A stretch of 64,000 nt of DNA, taken from NCBI GenBank assembly GCA_002331485.1, contig DCYS01000022.1, positions 68,945-132,944 of the forward strand, written 5' to 3'. This DNA comes from Flavobacteriales bacterium UBA2104. Lineage in GTDB: Bacteria > Bacteroidota > Bacteroidia > Flavobacteriales_D > Crocinitomicaceae. The position numbers and the translations under genes are program-made. This document shows positions 7,156 to 13,982 of the stretch, one piece after another. The notes beneath the pieces are model-generated. The model saw nothing but the letters and a program-made list of their open reading frames with translations, did not search any database and was not told where the DNA came from. Position 1 is the stretch's first letter; every line of letters begins with the position of its first letter.

Positions 7156-7545
7156 ATGAATCAAAAAGAGGAATTAGAATATCATTTACGAAATTCTCTT
7201 CGAGAGAAGATCGAGAGCTATTTTGACTCAATAGATCGGTTTGAAGGTCAATTCATCTTGAACTCTGAAATTGTCAAGGATTCACCTTATGAAGGAAAAG
7301 ATTTAATATCAAACCTTCAACTTGAACTTCCTTCACAAGGAGAGTTGATGGAAGTGGTCCTAGGAGACCGTAATCAAATAGTGATACAAGGTATTCTTAA
7401 AGTGGCTACAAGCTCCCAGATACCAAAAAAGGGACCATCACTTAACATGTGGTCCCAATCTTTGTTTAGCATTCAGGGCGTTGCAACTGTGAGTTACGAC
7501 CCCAATTCCAAAAGAATAGAAGTAAGTACACTGAGCATTAGCTAA
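7156..7545 (+). CDS. hypothetical protein of the element's left end
   Basis: A 129-residue soluble protein without recognised domains. The N-terminal 30 residues are helical and charged, the rest strand-rich and ending in SYDPNSKRIEVSTLSIS. There is no signal peptide. It lies between the replacement tRNA terminator and the integrase; its stop abuts the convergent integrase stop (7545/7546). Function unknown. Confidence 0.65.
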   Translation: MNQKEELEYHLRNSLREKIESYFDSIDRFEGQFILNSEIVKDSPYEGKDLISNLQLELPSQGELMEVVLGDRNQIVIQGILKVATSSQIPKKGPSLNMWSQSLFSIQGVATVSYDPNSKRIEVSTLSIS

Positions 7546-8832
7546 TCAGCTCTTTTTCTCTGACTTTTTTATCTCCATGAGCTTCATGGCGGCCATAATC
7601 TTATCAACGTAATGTTTATCTAGTATTGCTTTCTCAGTATGCCCAGTCAAATGTTTAGCCTGCTCACCCAGAAGCCCAGCTATTTCGGAGTAGTTCGCCT
7701 TTCTTATTTGCTTAAATACCTTATGCTGTTGTCCTGGGAATGCAGTTTTGTAGAAGTGAGTAAATGCACGTCCTATGAAATCTTTAAACGGACCTAATGT
7801 AAGGTTTGTTTCTACGACCTTATCCGAGGAAATGTTATGTTCTCTGAGCTCTTCAAGCAGTGACTCAAGCTCAGCTGTAACTGGAATAACTTTTAAAACC
7901 TCCTTCTCTTCCTCAGCCTTTAAACGTTCCACTTTTAAGTTGTGAGTAACGATCAATTTGAACTTCTCACCATCCTTTTCAAATTCCTTAATATCATTAA
8001 CAGACAATTGGTAAAGCTCCTCATTACGAAGTCCAGTTAGTCTAGCTAATCTAAACATAAATGGTAACCAGTCTCTGTAGTAGTACTTTCTTCTATTTGT
8101 GCCTTTAATTCCCCAACCATTCTCTGGTTTAATCGAACTCAACACTTTCTCTAACTCCTGGTCGGTAACCGCCACTGGTGACTCATTAACGGCACTCACG
8201 CTGTGGGTCATAAAGAAATTCCCACCATTGTATATTCCTCTATCCTCAAGAAACCGCATGAAACTTCTCATTATTCTCGTGTGCCTATCTCTAGTGCGCC
8301 TACCTATTTCAAACTCCTCTCTTAACAACTTGTAAAAGGGAGCAAGAACGCTGTCATCAAGGTCATTTAGCAACATTACATCTGGGTTTTTACCAGACCT
8401 TTTTAGGCTTAATAAGAACCGCTCTACAACTCTAAGTATGTCCTGTTGGTGTTGTTTCGAGAGTTTCGTCTCGACATCACTATATTCTCCAGTTCCAAAC
8501 TTCTTCTCAAGGAAAAGCTGAATCCCTTCTTTCAGTGTTCTCTCTTTGCGAATTGGAGAAAACCCAGACTTCATCTCTTTCTTCTTTTCTTCAAGTTCCT
8601 TAATCGCACCAGTTAGAGTTTTTGCCTTACTAATGGTCGTTTTCTTCTTTCCTGGACCGTTTGGTTGTGGAACATGAAACACCATTTTATACTTCCACTT
8701 CTCTTTACTCTGACAACTCTTAACATCAGAGCCAGAATCTTTGCATGTAGAATCAGCAGAAAGTTGTCGTTTGCATTTGTTACAATAAACATGTAATCCT
8801 TGGCCTTTTAACTCTTCTGGAATCAATTTCAT
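7546..8832 (-). CDS. tyrosine recombinase (integrase) with N-terminal Cys cluster
   Basis: Site-specific recombinase likely responsible for insertion into the tRNA-Leu anticodon loop. The N-terminal 55 residues contain CNKC and two more Cys (TC, SC), a possible zinc-binding module. A SAM-like core-binding domain follows at about 95-210. The catalytic domain has Arg in LTGLRNEELYQL, KQIRKANY where most family members have HxxR, LTGHTEKAILDKHY with the last His, and the Tyr nucleophile in KHYVD. The Arg, Arg, His and Tyr are present, but the first His of HxxR is Lys. The start overlaps the excisionase-like gene by four bases. Confidence 0.9.
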   Translation of the reverse strand: MKLIPEELKGQGLHVYCNKCKRQLSADSTCKDSGSDVKSCQSKEKWKYKMVFHVPQPNGPGKKKTTISKAKTLTGAIKELEEKKKEMKSGFSPIRKERTLKEGIQLFLEKKFGTGEYSDVETKLSKQHQQDILRVVERFLLSLKRSGKNPDVMLLNDLDDSVLAPFYKLLREEFEIGRRTRDRHTRIMRSFMRFLEDRGIYNGGNFFMTHSVSAVNESPVAVTDQELEKVLSSIKPENGWGIKGTNRRKYYYRDWLPFMFRLARLTGLRNEELYQLSVNDIKEFEKDGEKFKLIVTHNLKVERLKAEEEKEVLKVIPVTAELESLLEELREHNISSDKVVETNLTLGPFKDFIGRAFTHFYKTAFPGQQHKVFKQIRKANYSEIAGLLGEQAKHLTGHTEKAILDKHYVDKIMAAMKLMEIKKSEKKS

Positions 8833-9221
8833 GCTGACTTTTGTTTAAATTGGTTAATAACATCATCACAGTTAGCATCACTCTTTTTAGAGCTAAAGTT
8901 CCTCTCCTCCTTTACCTCAAGTGGAGCGCTCAATAAATGAGCGACACGAACCTTATTATCGTTTACCAGTGCATTTACCAGTGCTTCCCCGTCTATTCCG
9001 AACGCATAAGCCTCCTTTTGAAAAATGCGAAGCAACGCAACTTCTACTGTCCAGGAATGCGCTACATAACGGAGTCCCACCTTAATGAGAGGGACATCAT
9101 TTGCTTCACACCATTTCCTCAGACTTCTCATGTCTTCATAACCAAGAATCTCCATTAGCTGAGAACTGGTCATCATTGAACTGAGAAAAGAATTTGCTGT
9201 ATTACTGGTTGAGTTTTGCAT
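8829..9221 (-). CDS. excisionase-like helix-turn-helix protein
   Basis: A 130-residue protein with a MerR/Xis-like helix-turn-helix near residues 17-50 (SSQLMEILGYEDMRSLRKWCEANDVPLIKVGLRYVAHSW, in part). The C-terminal half is helical and ends in a charged tail. Overlapping by four bases with the integrase gene suggests a recombination directionality factor or a regulator of the integrase. No exact family assigned. Confidence 0.65.
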   Translation of the reverse strand: MQNSTSNTANSFLSSMMTSSQLMEILGYEDMRSLRKWCEANDVPLIKVGLRYVAHSWTVEVALLRIFQKEAYAFGIDGEALVNALVNDNKVRVAHLLSAPLEVKEERNFSSKKSDANCDDVINQFKQKSA

Positions 9222-9231
9222 CTGTGAATCT

Positions 9232-9266
9232 TTAGGAATAGATCAACCAGCATGTTAAAAGTTACA
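9232..9266 (-). promoter_or_regulatory. shared promoter/operator element upstream of the excisionase-like gene
   Basis: On the minus strand TGTAACTTTTAACATGC is followed by TTGATCTA, then the gene start at 9221. The same 17-bp block followed by TTGATATA lies upstream of the minus-strand gene starting at 13632. This suggests one common regulatory site for two element operons. Confidence 0.45.
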
Positions 9267-9420
9267 AAGGACGGTAGTACTTTCCTTCTACGAATAGAGC
9301 TTGAACTCCCATTTGCGCACAGATATGGATAACCTCATTCTTGGTGAGTTTTTTCGGGTCTTCAACCTCAAACTCATAGTAATCACCATCTACCTGGTGT
9401 TTAATTTTAATTTTCTTCAT
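9262..9420 (-). CDS. small basic protein (52 aa)
   Basis: A short frame starting at ATG 9420 and ending in TAA at 9262. It begins MKKIKIKHQVDGDYYEFEVEDP and ends EGKYYRPL. The product is strand-rich and charged, with no Cys cluster or membrane span. The start overlaps the end of the upstream gene (9407-10021) by 14 bases, as in a compact operon. Function unknown. Confidence 0.5.
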   Translation of the reverse strand: MKKIKIKHQVDGDYYEFEVEDPKKLTKNEVIHICAQMGVQALFVEGKYYRPL

Positions 9421-10021
9421 TCTTTTCTAAAATTAGAATAAGCTCCAGTTGGAATCCAGTTACCATCAAATAAGCGGTGTAACCATCTTCCTCCACACAA
9501 TAAAAAATGTTATTGCTAGAATAAAACCGAACATATTGTGAAGCTGCTCTATGGTCGGCAAAGGCAAGCTGGAAATCACGTCTGGATATTTGTACAGCTT
9601 CTCTTTCAAACTCGCTTGATCGAAAGAATAAATACCTGTAGAACTGATACTTCATTGCTTCAAAGAATAATGGGTTAAAGAAGTCAGAATAGACGTGATC
9701 AAGAGGTGAGCTAATTGACTCAAGTTCCTTAACGTATACTTCTAAAGTAAATTCTTTAATCTGGTTACCATTAAGCACTACATCGGGCAAATGAAAGTAT
9801 TTTGTTAAGAGACAGTTTTCCAGCCTTTTGTGGAGTCTATGGATAACTCTTTTTTGAGTATTTTGAGAAATGTTCTTCGGTAAAAGAGAGAGTATATCTC
9901 TTGCGGCTAACCACAACAACTCCTCTGGTAGTGTCGATCTAGCTACGGTTATATCGAGCAGATCATAATCTTCCAGCCAGAGCTTATAGATAGGGCGTCC
10001 TTCGTTATTGTAAATTATCAT
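9407..10021 (-). CDS. hypothetical protein of the element
   Basis: A 204-residue soluble protein, rich in aromatic residues and Leu, with mixed helices and a strand-rich C-terminus (FYCVEEDGYTAYLMVTGFQ). I recognise no family. It is two bases downstream of the 94-residue gene and overlaps the 52-residue gene, so it is part of the minus-strand operon from 11935 to 9262. Confidence 0.6.
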   Translation of the reverse strand: MIIYNNEGRPIYKLWLEDYDLLDITVARSTLPEELLWLAARDILSLLPKNISQNTQKRVIHRLHKRLENCLLTKYFHLPDVVLNGNQIKEFTLEVYVKELESISSPLDHVYSDFFNPLFFEAMKYQFYRYLFFRSSEFEREAVQISRRDFQLAFADHRAASQYVRFYSSNNIFYCVEEDGYTAYLMVTGFQLELILILEKNEEN

Positions 10022-10023
10022 AA

Positions 10024-10308
10024 CTAGTTGAGAAAAACGTGTCCATCAAAATCATGAGATTTGAAAAAATATTTTTTTGAAACTAAGCTGTTGTCACAAT
10101 CATTTGCTTTCTCTATGTAGCCTTCCATATATAGCTTAGCATCTTCAGACAAATCAGCAGAAAGCTCTAATGTAATCCACTTGATCGCCTTAACTTTGGA
10201 AGTATTGCTCATGTCCTTATCTGCTAGGACATCTTCAATCTTGCGAAATGCAGGTATGAATTTACCAAGCCACGTACTCAAGTGTTTCTTTATATCTTTC
10301 ATAATCAC
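10024..10308 (-). CDS. hypothetical small helical protein
   Basis: A 94-residue, mostly helical, charged protein; Cys only at one position. It starts four bases inside the ArdC-like gene (ATGA-type overlap, 10305-10308), indicating translational coupling. No known domain. It may be a partner of the ArdC-like protein, but that rests on position only. Confidence 0.6.
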   Translation of the reverse strand: MIMKDIKKHLSTWLGKFIPAFRKIEDVLADKDMSNTSKVKAIKWITLELSADLSEDAKLYMEGYIEKANDCDNSLVSKKYFFKSHDFDGHVFLN

Positions 10309-11192
10309 GCTGGTATATTTTCATCTGTGAAAGACACTTGCTCTCCAAGCATGTAATCACAAGCCTTCTGAGCTTCCCTAGAAGCTTCAAACAACACCTT
10401 TGGGTCACTTTTTAGCTTGGTAATCCATCCGTTAATGTAGGCTTGGTTGTTTTGCTCTAGGCCTGCCGTAAGGCCACACATCGACATCAAAAAGCAAGCG
10501 GACATTTCAGCTATCAATTCTTCTTTTGTATACTTCTCGCTTCCGAAGTGATCAAAGTTTGCTATTCCGTCTCTGTCGAGTCTCGAAGGGTGACCAGTGC
10601 TATGACCAAGCTCATGAAAGAGAGTTGAATAATAGCTTGTTGTACTTAAAAAGCTTTTCCTTCTAGGTAGCACAACTTTATCTTCTTCTGCAGAATAATA
10701 AGCGGTATCAACAGCTTTGTACACTAACTCAGGTGAGTTCTTGTATTCTGAAAGCAATTTCTCAGCTTCTTCATTGGTTGTAGCTCCAGTAGTTGCCTCA
10801 GGCTCATTGAATTCAACCCCTTCAATCTGCTCCGCATTAAATACTGTGAAAGTCTTTAGGAAGAAGGCTTTCTTTTCCTTCTTTTCTCCAGTCTCTTTGT
10901 CCACAACATCTCTTGATCGAATGTTCCAATAGCATATCTGAGTACCCTTCTCTCCTTTCATAACACTTCCTCCGAGTTCTTGAGCTTGTTTGAAGGTTAG
11001 CCACAAGTTTGAATCAAAAGGACGGGCAAGAAGCACCCATAGGTTGGCTCCTGTGTACGCATGTCTTGTCTTGTAGTTCTTTGGAGCCCTTTCTCCAACC
11101 CATGGTTTTTTCCAAGGTATGTGACCTGCCTCTAGACCAGCAATAACTTGGCTAGTTATCCTCTTATATATCTTATTCCTATTCTTGCCCAT
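10305..11192 (-). CDS. ArdC-like antirestriction protein (ssDNA-binding domain plus zincin-like domain)
   Basis: A 295-residue protein with the N-terminal ArdC ssDNA-binding fold (IPWKKPWVGERAPKN... YTGANLWVLL, about residues 22-130) and a C-terminal metallopeptidase-like domain with FHELGHSTGHPSRL, containing the HExxH-type HELGH near residue 200, and EELIAEMSA further on. ArdC proteins on plasmids protect incoming single-stranded DNA from host restriction or act during transfer. Its presence supports a mobile lifestyle. It overlaps the upstream gene by 37 bases. Confidence 0.88.
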   Translation of the reverse strand: MGKNRNKIYKRITSQVIAGLEAGHIPWKKPWVGERAPKNYKTRHAYTGANLWVLLARPFDSNLWLTFKQAQELGGSVMKGEKGTQICYWNIRSRDVVDKETGEKKEKKAFFLKTFTVFNAEQIEGVEFNEPEATTGATTNEEAEKLLSEYKNSPELVYKAVDTAYYSAEEDKVVLPRRKSFLSTTSYYSTLFHELGHSTGHPSRLDRDGIANFDHFGSEKYTKEELIAEMSACFLMSMCGLTAGLEQNNQAYINGWITKLKSDPKVLFEASREAQKACDYMLGEQVSFTDENIPA

Positions 11193-11935
11193 AGCTCTTT
11201 TGTTAGAGCTATATCAAGTTGTTTGTTAAAAGTTACGTTGCAGCTTTCATATGGTGGAGCATTAGGATAGTATATACCAAATTGCACTGTAAAACTCTTA
11301 GCTGGAATGTTATCATTGGCTATTTGAAAGTTGCCATGACGGACTGATAAAGACATAATAACCCTTTTAAGGATTACCTTTAACGACACGATGAAATCTT
11401 TAAAGAGCGAGATCAAGAATCCTATAAAATCAAAATGGTCCTTTCTCTTTTTAGACTTCAAGATTTTCGCATAAGGAGCAGCGATAAAACCAGGTTTCTC
11501 TTTATGTTCCTTGAAAATGTATACGAAAGAATCGTAAACACTCTGATCTGCTGGGGTAGCATAAATCAGTTTATTACCAGGTATCTTTGCTTTTTTATTC
11601 CATGACTCAATATAAGGCTTAAGTTCAGAGTATCTACCCTTAAGCACCCCGTGAAAATGAACTGGAGCCCTTACGTCTTTACCTATCCTCAGATCTATAT
11701 CTCCACTTTCTAAATACTCACCCTTCATTATACACTCAAACTTGCCAGGAGCAATATGTTCATTAAAGTCATGGAACAACTCCTCTGCTGTCTGAGCTTC
11801 CTTATAGCTATGAACAGTTATGCGCAGCATATTACCTGCCTCAAAACCTTCAGACAACGCCATTTTGGTCATATGATCAAGATCGAAATCAACGCCTCTT
11901 GAAGGATATATTGTAAGCTCTCTATTAGTGTTCAT
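11156..11935 (-). CDS. possible HUH-type replication initiator/relaxase-like protein
   Basis: A 259-residue protein. The segment APVHFHGVLKGRYSELKPYIESWNKK near residues 97-122 fits a His-hydrophobic-His (HUH) metal site, and YDSFVYIFKEHKEKPG lies where Rep proteins carry the catalytic Tyr region. A hydrophobic stretch follows (FIGFLISLFKDFIVSLKVIL, about 171-190), which is unusual for Rep. Two hairpins lie just upstream of the start. It is first in the minus operon with ArdC. The identification is tentative. Confidence 0.45.
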   Translation of the reverse strand: MNTNRELTIYPSRGVDFDLDHMTKMALSEGFEAGNMLRITVHSYKEAQTAEELFHDFNEHIAPGKFECIMKGEYLESGDIDLRIGKDVRAPVHFHGVLKGRYSELKPYIESWNKKAKIPGNKLIYATPADQSVYDSFVYIFKEHKEKPGFIAAPYAKILKSKKRKDHFDFIGFLISLFKDFIVSLKVILKRVIMSLSVRHGNFQIANDNIPAKSFTVQFGIYYPNAPPYESCNVTFNKQLDIALTKELWARIGIRYIRG

Positions 11936-11988
11936 ATATGGGTATAACTCACCTTATGTCTTTGCCATCACGACCAGTGCAATTCGTA

Positions 11989-12018
11989 GCAGTAATACTG
12001 CCGATTAATAATTGTCGG
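11989..12018. promoter_or_regulatory. two adjacent hairpins upstream of the Rep-like gene
   Basis: GCAGTAATACTGC (11989-12001) is a perfect palindrome, and CCGA...TCGG (12001-12018) forms a second dyad right next to it. They lie 54-83 bases before the Rep-like start. Adjacent hairpins are typical of nicking or iteron sites for HUH proteins, or of an operator. Confidence 0.4.
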
Positions 12019-12258
12019 ATACTTTGATAATCGTGGACTGCGCTTGACCAGGTCATCAAATTCCTAGAAGAGAATTAGGGATACCAAGTTCGCAACATGG
12101 CGTCTTGCGATAACGACATGACAAGGTTCTCTAGCCCCTTCTTAAATCTCAGAAAATGTGTGGGAATTGCTTTTAGGGAATCGAACCCCTCTGGGGAAAA
12201 GCCACCAGTGAACCATCAAGCTGCTACAAAGCTACTGGATTCCAACCAAATGGCAAAA
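12019..12258. other. gene-poor stretch with a tRNA-like hairpin
   Basis: No convincing gene. On the minus strand GCTTTT and AAAAGC enclose CCCCAGAGGGGTTCGATTCCC, which looks like a T arm, but no acceptor or D arm can be completed, so it is not called as a tRNA. It may be an origin-like or processing structure next to the Rep-like gene. Confidence 0.35.
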
Positions 12259-12519
12259 TCAAATTTTACCCTCTCTCTTCAGGTCGGTGTAATGTCGCCA
12301 CCAACTAAAGCAAAAGTCCAAATCATAGAGATCACGGCCCATGTACTTTACCCTATGTTCTCCTTCCAAATTCTCCATTATTTGCCTCGTTTTTCTATAG
12401 GCTGTAGAGTAAGGGATTTTGATCACAGACATAAGTCCATGAATATCCAAATAAGTGTTACCACTTACCCCGTAGTAAACTATGTCCTCTCGGTCTTGAA
12501 ATGAATTACTTCCTCTCAT
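12259..12519 (-). CDS. small putative DNA-binding protein
   Basis: An 86-residue protein. The middle segment IPYSTAYRKTRQIMENL resembles a recognition helix, and KYMGRDLYDLDFCFSWW may be a wing. This would fit a small winged-helix regulator. No clear family. It stands alone on the minus strand upstream of the Rep/ArdC operon. Confidence 0.5.
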   Translation of the reverse strand: MRGSNSFQDREDIVYYGVSGNTYLDIHGLMSVIKIPYSTAYRKTRQIMENLEGEHRVKYMGRDLYDLDFCFSWWRHYTDLKREGKI

Positions 12520-12814
12520 TTTCTATTTTATTATAAGTAGGCTCAAAAATTCTATTTTTAGAAAATGATCGAAAAAACACGAGAAAAAGGCATAATTCTT
12601 TGGTTGAGAAAAAAGGTGGCCTAATATCCTTGGCGACTTCTATGGGGGACTCTAAAAAGAGGAAAATTGCTTTGCTTTAACGTTGGTGTAGAAAAAAAGG
12701 ATAAAAAGTAGGCTTGCGGTGTGTCTCAAGTTCTACTATACTGTAAGCCCTTAAATCTACCACCTTACTAACCGCCCGAGGGGTCAAAATAGAATCCTTA
12801 AATAGCGGGCTTAT
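12520..12814. other. gene-free stretch with inverted and direct repeats
   Basis: No gene seen. TAAGCCC (12744-12750) and GGGCTTA (12807-12813) are inverse copies, and CCTTAAAT occurs directly beside each (12749-12756 and 12796-12803). It is AT-rich near 12540-12620. It could hold a replication or transfer origin or a terminator for the minus gene ending at 12815. Confidence 0.35.
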
Positions 12815-13069
12815 TTAGCGAAGTAGGTCCGTTGTCTTTACACGAAAGTCCTCAAAAGTTATCTCTTTAAATATCACACTGACCACTTCCATTTTTTCTA
12901 AGATTGCAACTCTTGGATAGAGAGGGTATTCTGCTTCTATCGAGCGTAACATTTCAAAGATATGCTGGGTGTTATCTGGGTCAAACAGTCGTTCCTGATT
13001 CGTAGCAATAACTCTCATAGATTCTAAATTTAGAAACAAATTCTGACTTTTGTTTTTACTCCCAGTCAA
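12815..13069 (-). CDS. hypothetical protein
   Basis: An 84-residue charged soluble protein with no recognised domain. It overlaps the upstream membrane-protein gene by four bases (13066-13069), so the two are probably translated together. Confidence 0.55.
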   Translation of the reverse strand: MTGSKNKSQNLFLNLESMRVIATNQERLFDPDNTQHIFEMLRSIEAEYPLYPRVAILEKMEVVSVIFKEITFEDFRVKTTDLLR

Positions 13070-13632
13070 TCCTTGTTCTGGATGTAATCAAGAGCACTCT
13101 CATTATCCATTAAGGCAACTTTGTTATTCAAATAGCTCAGCACCTTCCTACTCTGTTTGAGCTCTGCGCTATTTCTCAAGGTGTCAATGTGACTCGTTTT
13201 CTTGAGTAACTCAGCAGCCTGAGCGTTGCTCATGAATGCCATTTTATTATCACGATAAGAAAGCACTTGGTCTATGTTTCTAAAATTAGAATTCGAGTCA
13301 TTAGCCGAGGACCAGAAGTGTTTATCACTTCTAATCTCCTTCACTGCATCCCAGACAAGTCGCAAAAAATTCCAGAGGCTAGTATTACGCTCTTGCAAAG
13401 GACCTCCAACGAAAATATATATCACGGTCTGAAGTATATAAAAAGAGCCAAGGCCATAGGTTAGGAATAGAATCGTCTTTACGGAAGGGCTATTCCGCAT
13501 CTCAGGGGTATGACCTCCATGTATCAGATCAGATAGATACAGCTTAATCTCAAAACTTGAGGGTATATCAATCCAAATAGGTATGAGAAAGAATAGCAAA
13601 ACACGAAAATATCCGATCAAAACCTTGTTCAT
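13066..13632 (-). CDS. putative membrane protein with two C-terminal repeats
   Basis: A 188-residue protein. One hydrophobic segment is near residues 8-22 and a second near 52-76, so it is likely membrane-anchored. The C-terminal part contains a repeated unit: VLSYRDNKMAFMSNAQAAEL at about 119-138 and VLSYLNNKVALMDNESAL at about 164-181. No family recognised. It is divergent from the XRE-led defence operon and shares an upstream element with the excisionase-like gene. Confidence 0.6.
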   Translation of the reverse strand: MNKVLIGYFRVLLFFLIPIWIDIPSSFEIKLYLSDLIHGGHTPEMRNSPSVKTILFLTYGLGSFYILQTVIYIFVGGPLQERNTSLWNFLRLVWDAVKEIRSDKHFWSSANDSNSNFRNIDQVLSYRDNKMAFMSNAQAAELLKKTSHIDTLRNSAELKQSRKVLSYLNNKVALMDNESALDYIQNKD

Positions 13633-13665
13633 CCCCTTATATCAAGGGGCATGTTAAAAGTTACA
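13633..13665 (-). promoter_or_regulatory. second copy of the TGTAACTTTTAACATGC element
   Basis: On the minus strand TGTAACTTTTAACATGC then CCCTTGATATAAGGGG precedes the gene starting at 13632. CCCCTTATATCAAGGGG is itself a near-perfect dyad (13634-13650) next to the start. Same element as at 9232-9266. Confidence 0.45.
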
Positions 13666-13707
13666 TAAATAGCATCTGAAGATCACAAGTTCATTAACAT
13701 TTTTATC

Positions 13708-13720
13708 ACAATATTATTGT
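13708..13720. promoter_or_regulatory. dyad ACAATATTATTGT upstream of the XRE gene
   Basis: A perfect dyad (ACAAT-ATT-ATTGT) 32 bases upstream of the XRE start, in the divergent gap. It is a candidate operator for autoregulation by the XRE protein, as in restriction-modification controller systems. Confidence 0.4.
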
Positions 13721-13751
13721 TATTTTAGAGCCTATAAAATTGGAGACAAAT

Positions 13752-13982
13752 ATGTCAAAGAAGGTAATGATTGGTGAGGCGCTTCGGAGTCAGGGAAGAA
13801 CCAATAAATGGTTCGCAGAGCAGATGGGAAAGTCAGTCAACACCATTTCACTATGGGTGACGCATAAGGTCACACCATCAGTTGATGACATCATTAAAGC
13901 CAGTAGGATTCTTGGAGTCCCTGTTGCTGATTTGATAAATGTTAACGCTGAAGAAGACGAAGAAGATGAGAATAATAAATAA
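13752..13982 (+). CDS. XRE-family HTH regulator of the defence operon
   Basis: A 76-residue protein with a Cro/CI-type helix-turn-helix: GEALRSQGRTNKWFAEQMGKS, then VNTISLWVTHKVTPSVDDIIKASRILGV, and an acidic tail. Length and placement resemble controller (C) proteins of restriction-modification systems. ATG at 13752 is preferred over a TTG at 13740. The last 17 bases overlap the helicase gene, so regulator and helicase are coupled. Confidence 0.88.
   Translation: MSKKVMIGEALRSQGRTNKWFAEQMGKSVNTISLWVTHKVTPSVDDIIKASRILGVPVADLINVNAEEDEEDENNK

Noticed and set aside
12168..12250. tRNA-like sequence on the minus strand (GGGGTTCGATTCCC with AAAAGC)
   Set aside because: T-arm-like, but acceptor stem and D arm cannot be completed, and the anticodon arm has a mismatch and a long loop.
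12097..12504. 135-residue plus-strand frame
   Set aside because: It lies opposite the better 86-residue minus-strand gene, has no clear composition of a real protein and crosses the tRNA-like hairpin region.
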